The notes beneath the pieces are model-generated. The model saw nothing but the letters and a program-made list of their open reading frames with translations. It did no database searches and was not told where the DNA came from. A stretch of DNA of 5,705 nucleotides from Lysobacterales bacterium. GTDB lineage: Bacteria; Pseudomonadota; Gammaproteobacteria; Xanthomonadales; SZUA-36. Of the stretch, positions 1 to 5,705 are shown piece by piece (position 1 is the first letter of the stretch; every line of letters begins with the position of its first letter). The translations under genes were made by a program, and so were the position numbers. The DNA lies in NCBI GenBank assembly GCA_029287515.1, contig JARFQZ010000013.1, forward strand, positions 1-5,705. Direction: 5' to 3'.

Positions 1-2538
1 GGCGCCTCGGACCTGTCGATGGACCCGACCAATCCCCGGGTACTTTACGCCGGAATGTGGCACCACGGGCGCAAGCCATGGTTCATCAAGTCCGGTGGTG
101 AAGGCGGCGGCATCTACAAGACCAGTGACGGCGGTGACAGCTGGGAAAAACTTGAAGGCGGCCTGCCGGGGCTGATCGGTAAGGTCGGTGTCGACGTGTC
201 CGCCAGCAACCCGGAACGGGTATACGCCATTATCGAGGCCGAGCCGGAAAAAGGCGGCCTGTGGCGCAGCGACGACGCCGGCAACAGCTGGAAACTGATC
301 GACGGTCACCGCGTGCTGCATTCCAGGGCCTGGTACTACATCCACATCAAGGCGGACCCGGTCGATGAAGACACCGTGTACGTGATGAACGTGCCGCTGA
401 TGAAATCCATTGACGGTGGCAAGACCTGGGAGAAAATGTCGACGCCCCACGGCGACCATCACGATCACTGGATCAACCCGGACGACAACCGGAACATGAT
501 CAGCGGCAACGATGGCGGAGCCACTGTCACATTCGATGGCGGCGAAACCTGGTCATCCATCATGAACCAGCCGACCGCCCAGTTTTACCGCGTCGCCACC
601 GATAACCAGGTGCCGTTCCGGATCTACGGCGGGCAGCAGGACAACACCACCGTGGCCATCAGCAGCCGCAGCCTGTACCGCGGAATCGGCGTGGCGGATT
701 ATTTTGATGCCGGCGGCGGGGAAAGCGCGCATATCGCTTTCGACCCCGAAGACCCCAGGCTGATCTACGCAACGACGATCAATGGGACATTGACCGAGTA
801 CGATCACGAAACCGGCCTGGAACGCTACATCATTCCGTATCCCGAGCTGGTCTACGGCAAGGATTCGAAGGACCTGAAATACCGGACCAATTGGAACGCC
901 CCCGTGGCGATGTCGCCGCACGATTCCTCGACGGTGTATTACGGCACCCAACTGGTGCTTAAAAGTACCGACCGTGGCGCCACGTGGACCGAAATCAGCC
1001 CGGACCTGACCCGCAACGATCCCGGAAAACAGGGCAGGAACGGCGGGCCGCTGACGCCGGAGAATGTCGGCGCCGAGTTTTACAACACGCTGTTCTACCT
1101 GGTCGAATCACCGCACGAGGCCGGCACCATCTGGGCCGGCAGCGACGACGGGCTGGTCCACATCACGCGTGACCACGGCGCCAACTGGGACGACGTTTCG
1201 CCGCCGCACAAGGGCGAAGCCATGATCAATGCCATCGAGATCAGCCCGCACGACCGGGCCACAGCATATCTCGCCGTGACAGGTTATAAACTCAACGATT
1301 TCAGCCCGTACATTTACAAAACCACGAACTACGGCCAGAGCTGGACACGGATCGATGAGGGCCTGCCTGAAGACACCTTCGTACGGGTCGTGCGCGAAGA
1401 CCCGAAACGCAGGGGGCAGCTTTACGCCGGCACCGAGGCCGGGATGTTCGTCTCGCTCGATGACGGCCGGGACTGGCAGTCCCTGGAGCTGAACCTGCCC
1501 CCGGTCCCGATAACCGACCTGTCCATCCGCCAGGACACGCTGGTAGCCGCCACCCAGGGGCGCGGATTCTGGGTGCTCGATGACCTGTTCATGGTGCAGG
1601 CGGCAGCCGCTGACCTGGGTGACGGAAACGTGCATATTTTTGCACCTGAAACCACGGTGAACATGCGCGGGAGGGGCTGGTCGACCGGCGAATTCGAAGC
1701 GGCCAACCCGGAGCCAGGTGTTCCCCTTTACTACTACCTTCCAGAAACATTCGAAGGCCCGGTCAGCATCGAAATCCTCGACAGTGGAGGCGCAGTCATC
1801 CGGAAATATTCCAGCGAGGAAAGCGATTTCGAACGCTGCCTGAAGCACAACGAGGATCCGAGGTCGCCCTACAAGCCGAAATACCCGTCTGCCGAACCCG
1901 GCCTGAACAAGTGGAACTGGGATACCCGGAGGAATGGCTTCAACTGTGTCCGGGACATGACCCTTTACGCGGGCCTCGAGGGGCCCGGTGCAGCGCCCGG
2001 CAATTACACGGCGCGAATTTCCGCCGGGAATAAAGCGCGGGACGTCGCCTTCGCACTGGAAATGGATCCACGGATTACAGCGAGCCCGGCAGAAATACAG
2101 GAATGGACGGCCAGGCTGGACGAAACGGCGATGTTGCTCGATGAAGTCCTGACCAGCCTCGGCGAGCTGCGCAAGGCCCGTGGCCAGATCTCCGGCCTGA
2201 TGGAAGACTACCCGGACAATGCCGAACTGCAGAAGGCCGGCGGTTCAGCGCTGCAAGCCATGGACCGCTGGGATCACCAGATCATCCAGCCGCTGCACGA
2301 GACGCTGGAAGATGAGGACGCCTGGGAGACCATGCTGGCCGGCCAGATACGGTTCGTGCTGGACGTGATCGATTCCACGGGCGCTCCGGTGACAGAGGGC
2401 GCGCTGTCCCGGCTGGCGGACCTGAAAAAGGAATGGCTTGAACTTGAATCGCAGTTGGAGTCCATCCGTAATGATCAGATCGCCCCGATCAACACATGGG
2501 CGAGCGACAACAGCGTCCCGCACGTCAGCGGGAACTGA
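1..2538 (+). CDS. Asp-box (BNR/sortilin-like) beta-propeller protein, 5'-truncated by window edge
   Basis: The frame is open to the first base, so the visible 845 residues are the C-terminal part of a larger protein, probably exported; the ATG at 19 is internal. Counting from that Met, eight Asp-boxes (S/T-x-D-x-G-x-S/T-W and close variants) end at W42, W91, W137, W178, W323, W390, W442 and W486. They form blades of one or two propellers like those annotated as VPS10/sortilin N-terminal or BNR glycosyl-hydrolase-like repeats. A His/Asp cluster (HGDHHDHW, 144-151) and the family-typical GRGFWVLDDL (514-523) close the propeller. A beta-rich segment (about 565-685) resembles a FlgD/Ig-like fold with the PGNY motif. 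The last 150 residues are mainly helical, with coiled-coil character. The only two visible cysteines (C607, C643) could form a disulfide. No catalytic activity can be assigned; sugar binding, peptide binding or a scaffold role are all possible. The family call is strong, the function is unknown. Confidence 0.9.
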   Translation, partial: GASDLSMDPTNPRVLYAGMWHHGRKPWFIKSGGEGGGIYKTSDGGDSWEKLEGGLPGLIGKVGVDVSASNPERVYAIIEAEPEKGGLWRSDDAGNSWKLIDGHRVLHSRAWYYIHIKADPVDEDTVYVMNVPLMKSIDGGKTWEKMSTPHGDHHDHWINPDDNRNMISGNDGGATVTFDGGETWSSIMNQPTAQFYRVATDNQVPFRIYGGQQDNTTVAISSRSLYRGIGVADYFDAGGGESAHIAFDPEDPRLIYATTINGTLTEYDHETGLERYIIPYPELVYGKDSKDLKYRTNWNAPVAMSPHDSSTVYYGTQLVLKSTDRGATWTEISPDLTRNDPGKQGRNGGPLTPENVGAEFYNTLFYLVESPHEAGTIWAGSDDGLVHITRDHGANWDDVSPPHKGEAMINAIEISPHDRATAYLAVTGYKLNDFSPYIYKTTNYGQSWTRIDEGLPEDTFVRVVREDPKRRGQLYAGTEAGMFVSLDDGRDWQSLELNLPPVPITDLSIRQDTLVAATQGRGFWVLDDLFMVQAAAADLGDGNVHIFAPETTVNMRGRGWSTGEFEAANPEPGVPLYYYLPETFEGPVSIEILDSGGAVIRKYSSEESDFERCLKHNEDPRSPYKPKYPSAEPGLNKWNWDTRRNGFNCVRDMTLYAGLEGPGAAPGNYTARISAGNKARDVAFALEMDPRITASPAEIQEWTARLDETAMLLDEVLTSLGELRKARGQISGLMEDYPDNAELQKAGGSALQAMDRWDHQIIQPLHETLEDEDAWETMLAGQIRFVLDVIDSTGAPVTEGALSRLADLKKEWLELESQLESIRNDQIAPINTWASDNSVPHVSGN

Positions 2539-3400
2539 CTGAGAAACGCTGATCGATAGCCCGGGCAAACCTGCCCGGGGCTTCAGGATCGGTGCGCAGG
2601 TACATGGAAGGCTCGATCAGTTCGAGCTCCATGACGATATAGTCCTGGTGATCGTCGCGCACGAAGTCGACGCGGGCGTATAACGGTATCGCAGGCAGGG
2701 TATCCAGGACCTCCTGGCCCCGCAGCAGCAGCTTCTCCTCCGGCGCCACCGGGCGTATCTCCGAGCCGTGCTCTTCCTGTGACCTGAACTCGGACCCCGT
2801 GGGGATTTTCAATATCGCGTGGCTGAATATTCCGTTGAAGTAAAACAGGGAATACTCGCCTTCGTCGAGAATTGACGGCATAAACCTCTGCACCATTGCC
2901 CGCTTTTTCCGAAACCGGTCACAGATCCATTCCAACCGTTGCAGGTCATCACCCGCCGAAACTCGATACGCATCCTCACCATTGGCGCCAACCACGGGTT
3001 TGACCACCAGTTCGCCGGTACTCAACTCGGCAAAAAAGCCGGGAAAAGATCCGGGATGGACGGCATCGGGCCATGTCGTGGGAACAACGCCTATGCCCTT
3101 GCCTTCCAGATCCAGCATGTAGGTTTTTTCCAGGTTCCAGTGAATGATGTCCAGTGGATTGGCCAGCCGCGTCGTGCTGTCGATCTGCCTGAGTGTTTCG
3201 AGGAACGCCGGTATGTCGTCCCAGTAGTCCCAGGTGGAACGGACAACCACCACGTCGAAGTCGCTCCAGGGCGTCCCGGTTTGCCTCCAGGACAGGGTTG
3301 AGACCTGCCAGCCCAGCTGTTCCAGGGGAGCGATCGCGTGCTCGTCGTCGATCACGCAGTCGCCCCGCTCGTCCAGCGTCAGGAATGCGCACTGTTTCAT
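2525..3400 (-). CDS. ATP-grasp superfamily protein, DcsG/RimK/glutathione synthetase-like
   Basis: This 291-residue protein probably forms an amide or peptide-type bond by way of an acyl-phosphate made from ATP; its substrates cannot be read from the sequence. The N-terminal third is a Rossmann-like preATP-grasp domain containing VVVRSTWDYW (51-60), a motif I associate with the DcsG-like (cycloserine ligase-like) group. A conserved segment around N89-E91-K92 and VPTTW (106-110) leads into the ATP-grasp fold. VVKPVVGANGEDAYRV (132-147) is the nucleotide-binding lysine strand and loop. QRFMPSILDEGEYS (171-184) follows. RVDFV (243-247) and ELELIEPSMYL (258-268) supply the acidic Mg/ATP ligands. 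The length is normal for the group and all motifs look intact. No signal peptide is visible, so it is probably cytoplasmic. The ATG at 3400 has no evident Shine-Dalgarno sequence. The 3' end overlaps the propeller gene convergently by 14 bp. There is no cycloserine or glutathione gene nearby, so a specific role is not claimed. Confidence 0.88.
   Translation of the reverse strand: MKQCAFLTLDERGDCVIDDEHAIAPLEQLGWQVSTLSWRQTGTPWSDFDVVVVRSTWDYWDDIPAFLETLRQIDSTTRLANPLDIIHWNLEKTYMLDLEGKGIGVVPTTWPDAVHPGSFPGFFAELSTGELVVKPVVGANGEDAYRVSAGDDLQRLEWICDRFRKKRAMVQRFMPSILDEGEYSLFYFNGIFSHAILKIPTGSEFRSQEEHGSEIRPVAPEEKLLLRGQEVLDTLPAIPLYARVDFVRDDHQDYIVMELELIEPSMYLRTDPEAPGRFARAIDQRFSVSSR
2558..2582. terminator. 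GC-rich hairpin just downstream of propeller gene (possible terminator)
   Basis: An 8-bp perfect stem (CCCGGGCA at 2560-2567 with TGCCCGGG at 2572-2579) closes a 4-nt loop. Two more base pairs are possible if G2580 bulges. It begins about 20 nt after the propeller stop codon and lies inside the C-terminal codons of the opposing ATP-grasp gene. No T-tract follows on either strand, so it is not a canonical intrinsic terminator. It could slow or stabilise the 3' end of the propeller mRNA, or simply reflect GC-rich coding sequence. Confidence 0.3.
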
Positions 3401-3425
3401 CGGTCAATGATATAAGCTAGTGGCC
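3401..3425. promoter_or_regulatory. Putative bidirectional promoter between ATP-grasp and cardiolipin synthase genes
   Basis: These 25 bases are all that separate the two divergent ATGs. On the + strand TATAAG (3411-3416) matches TATAAT at 5 of 6 bases, with the cardiolipin synthase ATG 9 nt after it. On the - strand TATCAT (3412 down to 3407) also matches at 5 of 6, and the ATP-grasp ATG begins 7 nt after its last base. The two hexamers overlap and point in opposite directions. I see no good -35 hexamer on either side and no Shine-Dalgarno site for either gene, so leaderless or nearly leaderless transcripts are inferred. Hexamers of this quality can arise by chance, but the sequence is locally AT-rich within a GC-rich region. 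Confidence 0.4.
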
Positions 3426-4823
3426 ATGTGGTTCGAGTACCTCTTGTCGTTTTTCTCCATCTACGTGATTGTCGCAGTCGTGGCGGCGGCCCATGCATTG
3501 CTCCATGTACGTGATTCCAGGGCTGCTTTCGGCTGGCTGGGCCTGATCGTCGTTTTCCCGATTGCCGGGGCCCTGCTGTACGCACTGTTTGGTATCAACC
3601 GCGTGCGCAGGAAAGCGCAGCGGATCAGCCAGGATACTGATTCGGAACCGCTCACAGACCCGGTCACCCATCAAGCAACCGACGGTGTGTTGCGCAACCG
3701 GCCTGGGTACAACATCACCGGCCAGAGAGTGGTTCCGGGAAACAGCGTCGCCACGCTGTACAACGGCGAGCAGGCCTTTCCTGAAATGCTCGAGGCCATT
3801 GATAAGGCGCAAAGGGAAGTGTTGCTGAGCAGTTACATATTCGACAACGATGACACCGGCAGGCTGTTCGTGGAAAAGCTGGTTGCCGCGCGCGATCGCG
3901 GCTGCTCCATTTATGTACTGATAGACGACGTCGGCATGCGATACAGCTTTCCCACCATCATCCGTGAACTCAGGCGGCACAATATCCCCCACAAGCGATT
4001 CATGCCGCTGAAACTTCTGCCGCCCAGCTTCAGCATCAACCTCAGAACCCACCGTAAGGTGCTGGTGACGGACCGGAGCCTGGCCTTTGCAGGCGGCATG
4101 AACATCGGGGACAGGCAGTTGGTCCACGGCGACTCATCACACCGGGCCAGCGATCTGCATTTCCGGTTTGAAGGGCCGATCATCGGTGAATTTGTCGACC
4201 TGTTTGCCGATGACTGGAAATTCTCCAGGGGAGAACCCCCAAAGGATTGGCAGGCAGACAACCCGCAAGATGGCCGGGCGAGTTGCCGCTTGATAACGGA
4301 CGGGCCGGACGACACGCTCGATTCGATGATGCTGGTGATCATGGGCGCCATCGCCAGCGCCCGCAGCCGGGTCTGGATCATGACGCCCTATTTTCTGCCC
4401 GAGCGGCAGATGTTGGGCTGTCTGCAGGCGGCAGCCCTGTCGGGAGTGGATGTCAAAGTGATGATCCCGGAGAAAAACAATTGGCCGCTGGTGCAGTGGG
4501 CGTTGCAGCACACCATGTCTGAACTGCTCGATGCCGGGGTCCATATTCTCCGGCGCCCGCCCCCATTTGCTCACAGTAAATGCATCGTCATCGATGATGA
4601 CTACTCGCTGGTGGGCTCCAGCAACCTCGATCCCCGCAGCCTGCGCCTCAATTTCGAGCTGGGCGTTGAGGTATTCGAGCCTGGGCTTAACGGGGAACTC
4701 GCGGCACATTTCCTGGAAAACCTGGACAGTTGCAAGCCGTTTACATCGATGGAATTGAACGAAAGAAAAACCGTCGCCCGCCTCAGGGACAGTGCTTCGG
4801 CGCTTTTTACACCCTATCTCTAG
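3426..4823 (+). CDS. cls: Cardiolipin synthase, ClsA-type phospholipase D superfamily
   Basis: Predicted to make cardiolipin at the inner membrane by transferring a phosphatidyl group between two phosphatidylglycerol molecules. Counting from the ATG at 3426 (465 residues), two N-terminal membrane helices (about 4-26 and 35-57) carry the PLDNc-type signature R-D-S-R-A-A-F-G-W-L followed by LLYALFG. Two phospholipase D HKD motifs follow: HRKVLVTD (H209, K211, D216) with AGGMNIGD after it, and HSKCIVID (H383, K385, D390) with GSSNLDPRS after it. All catalytic residues are present, and the length is close to the usual 480 or so. A GTG at 3420 in the same frame would add two residues. I prefer the ATG because a -10-like TATAAG lies only 3 nt before the GTG, and neither start has a clear Shine-Dalgarno site. 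The gene converges on the four-helix membrane protein gene, overlapping by 4 bp. The closest experimentally studied type (ClsA or another Cls) cannot be decided from sequence alone. Confidence 0.95.
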   Translation: MWFEYLLSFFSIYVIVAVVAAAHALLHVRDSRAAFGWLGLIVVFPIAGALLYALFGINRVRRKAQRISQDTDSEPLTDPVTHQATDGVLRNRPGYNITGQRVVPGNSVATLYNGEQAFPEMLEAIDKAQREVLLSSYIFDNDDTGRLFVEKLVAARDRGCSIYVLIDDVGMRYSFPTIIRELRRHNIPHKRFMPLKLLPPSFSINLRTHRKVLVTDRSLAFAGGMNIGDRQLVHGDSSHRASDLHFRFEGPIIGEFVDLFADDWKFSRGEPPKDWQADNPQDGRASCRLITDGPDDTLDSMMLVIMGAIASARSRVWIMTPYFLPERQMLGCLQAAALSGVDVKVMIPEKNNWPLVQWALQHTMSELLDAGVHILRRPPPFAHSKCIVIDDDYSLVGSSNLDPRSLRLNFELGVEVFEPGLNGELAAHFLENLDSCKPFTSMELNERKTVARLRDSASALFTPYL

Positions 4824-5380
4824 GCCGGCCAGAGCCAGCCGAAGATGCCTGCGGTCACTATGGCGTAAATGAATCCGTCCATCATGGATTTCAGAGTGGT
4901 CATCCAGGCGCGTTTGTACCATATCGAGTTCTGCAGTAACGCGAGTGCATAAGCTCCGAACGCGGCGGCGCCCACAAACCGGAACACGGAAAGGTAATGC
5001 GCGCCCGGACCGAGCGCCTGGCCGGCCAGGTAAGCCGAAAACAAGCCGATCAACAGGCAGTACAGAAACCACAGCACCAGGCTTTTCCCCATTCCGAAGT
5101 CATTCCCTTTCAGCACGGTCAGAAACGCAACCGGCCCTTTTTCGAGCCGTTCCTTGAACTCCGGCTCTTCCATGGCCTTCGGGCGCTCACAGTGGGGCAT
5201 CACGTACTCACCCGGTGGAATATTGAACGCACGCAAGGCATCCATGATCTCGTCCTGGGATGAAAGCCCCCTGAAATCGTTTCGGTGATACGTCAGGACC
5301 ATGTGAATGACCGAACTCGCGATAAAAACCGCCACTGCTGACAACAGTATCGGCAACCATAATGAGAGAGCAGGAACCAT
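4820..5380 (-). CDS. Conserved four-helix inner-membrane protein of unknown function
   Basis: Encodes 186 residues. Predicted membrane helices lie at about 7-28, 101-120, 131-150 and 166-184. A soluble stretch of roughly 70 residues between helices 1 and 2 contains YHRNDFRGLSSQDEIMDALR (31-50) and the PPGEY..PHC segment (55-64). I do not recognise a named function, though the organisation looks like that of a widespread hypothetical membrane protein group. The start was moved from the ATG at 5392 to the one at 5380. The upstream ATG is part of ATGGAGGTCATCATG, where GGAGGT (5390 down to 5385) makes an excellent Shine-Dalgarno site 4 nt before the ATG at 5380, and the first hydrophobic helix follows directly. 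It lies 20 nt downstream of the MAPEG remnant on the same strand, so the two are probably co-transcribed. Its TAG stop shares CTAG with the stop of cardiolipin synthase. Confidence 0.75.
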   Translation of the reverse strand: MVPALSLWLPILLSAVAVFIASSVIHMVLTYHRNDFRGLSSQDEIMDALRAFNIPPGEYVMPHCERPKAMEEPEFKERLEKGPVAFLTVLKGNDFGMGKSLVLWFLYCLLIGLFSAYLAGQALGPGAHYLSVFRFVGAAAFGAYALALLQNSIWYKRAWMTTLKSMMDGFIYAIVTAGIFGWLWPA

Positions 5381-5384
5381 GATG

Positions 5385-5390
5385 ACCTCC
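5385..5390 (-). promoter_or_regulatory. Shine-Dalgarno site that fixes the start of the four-helix membrane protein
   Basis: GGAGGT on the minus strand lies 4 nt before the ATG at 5380. It overlaps the codons that would follow the alternative ATG at 5392, so the shorter 186-residue product is favoured over the 190-residue one. Confidence 0.75.
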
Positions 5391-5400
5391 ATTAACCGGT

Positions 5401-5592
5401 TCAGAAGATTTTCAGGAACACGCCCGGCTGTTCCATGGTATTTTGCCGGACGCGATACAGCCGCTCCCAGTTTTCGTCACCAGTGGTGCCGGGTGCATTA
5501 ACTCCGTACTTTGTCCTCGATGCGCCAACACGGAGGGAAAAGCAAGTAAACTGTACGAGAATGCGCAAAATAACCAGAACGGCAGATTCCAT
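5401..5592 (-). pseudogene. Truncated MAPEG-family membrane protein (N-terminal half only)
   Basis: The 63-residue product begins with one membrane helix (about 3-18), then FSLRVGASRTKYGVNAP, TTGDENWERLYRVRQNTMEQ and GVFL. This is the first half of the MAPEG fold (membrane-associated proteins in eicosanoid and glutathione metabolism, microsomal glutathione transferase-like). The pattern R-V-G-x-x-R-x-K-Y-G-V-x-A-P, T-T-G, W-E-R and R-Q-N-T-x-E-Q is characteristic. Family members usually run to about 130 residues with four helices. Here a TGA follows VFLKIF, and no continuation of helices 2-4 is seen in any frame before the next gene. AAGGAG (5605 down to 5600) lies 7 nt before the ATG at 5592, so initiation looks intact. 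EQPG where EQLV or similar is usual, and RVRQNT where RVQQNT is usual, also suggest relaxed constraint. Probably a deletion remnant; a functional mini-protein or an assembly error at the deletion point are alternatives. Family call moderate to strong. Confidence 0.7.
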
Positions 5593-5671
5593 GGGTTTTC
5601 TCCTTGGGCATTCCCGATTAACATAATTCATCACACCGGAAAAATCTTGCGTGAAGCTATAGAATGTGGAC
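5593..5671. other. Intergenic region upstream of the MAPEG remnant
   Basis: This 79-bp stretch includes an AT-rich patch (about 5616-5665) that is a natural place for leftward and possibly rightward promoters. On the minus strand TATGTT (5625 down to 5620) is a weak -10 candidate (4 of 6 matches). On the plus strand TAGAAT (5660-5665) matches at 5 of 6. No convincing -35 partner, operator palindrome or terminator was found on either strand. Confidence 0.35.
5600..5605 (-). promoter_or_regulatory. Shine-Dalgarno site of the MAPEG remnant
   Basis: AAGGAG on the minus strand, 7 nt before the ATG at 5592. It supports that start over the longer in-frame ATG at 5673, whose extra residues do not resemble the MAPEG N-terminus. 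Confidence 0.65.
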
Positions 5672-5705
5672 ATGAAAAAACAACTCCATGGGGCTGATGC
5701 CGAGC
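5672..5705 (+). CDS. Possible start of a rightward gene, cut by the window end
   Basis: An ATG at 5672 opens a frame that stays open to the window edge (11 codons, beginning MKKQLHGADAE). A lysine-rich start after an AT-rich region with a TAGAAT -10-like element would suit a real gene start divergent from the MAPEG remnant. The Shine-Dalgarno site is weak at best, and 11 codons are far too few to judge coding character or product. Confidence 0.22.
   Translation, partial: MKKQLHGADAE

Noticed and set aside
1108..1848. 246-codon open frame on the minus strand inside the propeller gene
   Set aside because: It is antisense to a region with clear Asp-box coding signal, and its translation lacks recognisable motifs. 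Long antisense frames are expected in GC-rich coding DNA.
2525..3400. Naming the ATP-grasp gene dcsG or gshB
   Set aside because: The motifs support the superfamily and a DcsG-like resemblance, but no cycloserine or glutathione pathway gene lies nearby and substrate specificity cannot be read from sequence.
3417..4127. 236-codon minus-strand frame antisense to the first half of cardiolipin synthase
   Set aside because: The plus strand holds two membrane helices and an intact HKD motif; the antisense product has no recognisable domain.
4137..5072. 311-codon minus-strand frame spanning the ends of cardiolipin synthase and the four-helix gene
   Set aside because: It runs antisense to the second HKD motif and in a different frame from the four-helix protein, whose helices and ribosome binding site are convincing. 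The translation is Arg/Pro/Gly-rich and looks like a shadow.
5401..5592. Frameshift rather than deletion in the MAPEG gene
   Set aside because: I read the other frames downstream of VFLKIF and found no continuation resembling MAPEG helices 2-4 before the four-helix gene begins, so a simple frameshift does not explain the loss.
5412..5624. 70-codon minus-strand frame overlapping the MAPEG remnant
   Set aside because: The MAPEG frame has the family motif and a well-placed AAGGAG; this frame has neither.
1..5705. Defence, toxin-antitoxin, CRISPR or mobile-element system
   Set aside because: No repeat array, transposase, integrase, nuclease module or toxin-like gene pair was found on either strand.

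Overview
This is a GC-rich, gene-dense stretch of bacterial chromosome. The protein types (a large secreted Asp-box propeller protein, a DcsG-like ATP-grasp protein, a ClsA-type cardiolipin synthase and a MAPEG-like membrane protein) would fit a free-living proteobacterium, perhaps a marine or soil gammaproteobacterium. That placement is inference from protein style, and nothing in the window fixes the taxon. I see no tRNA, rRNA, CRISPR array, IS element or prophage gene.

Layout, left to right. Positions 1-2538 (+) hold the 3' part of a large Asp-box/sortilin-like beta-propeller protein whose N-terminus lies outside the window. It converges on, and overlaps by 14 bp, an ATP-grasp protein gene (2525-3400, -). 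That gene is divergent from a cardiolipin synthase gene (3426-4823, +), with only about 25 bp between the two ATGs. This gap has no clear Shine-Dalgarno site on either strand but carries two opposed, overlapping -10-like hexamers, which suggests a compact bidirectional promoter with leaderless or nearly leaderless transcripts. The cardiolipin synthase gene converges on a four-helix membrane protein gene (4820-5380, -), and the two stop codons share a CTAG tetramer. Upstream of that gene on the same strand is a short MAPEG-family reading frame (5401-5592, -). It has a strong ribosome binding site but ends after about 63 residues, roughly half the usual length, so it is probably a remnant. The last 110 bases are an intergenic region and possibly the first codons of a rightward gene.

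How the genes relate. Three of the products (cardiolipin synthase, the four-helix protein and the MAPEG remnant) are membrane-associated, and the propeller protein is probably exported. The genes alternate in strand, so this is not one operon. The only likely co-transcribed pair is the MAPEG remnant and the four-helix protein. I found no convincing new multi-gene system. The points most worth a second look are the 25-bp divergent promoter, the truncated MAPEG gene and the unusually tight convergent overlaps.
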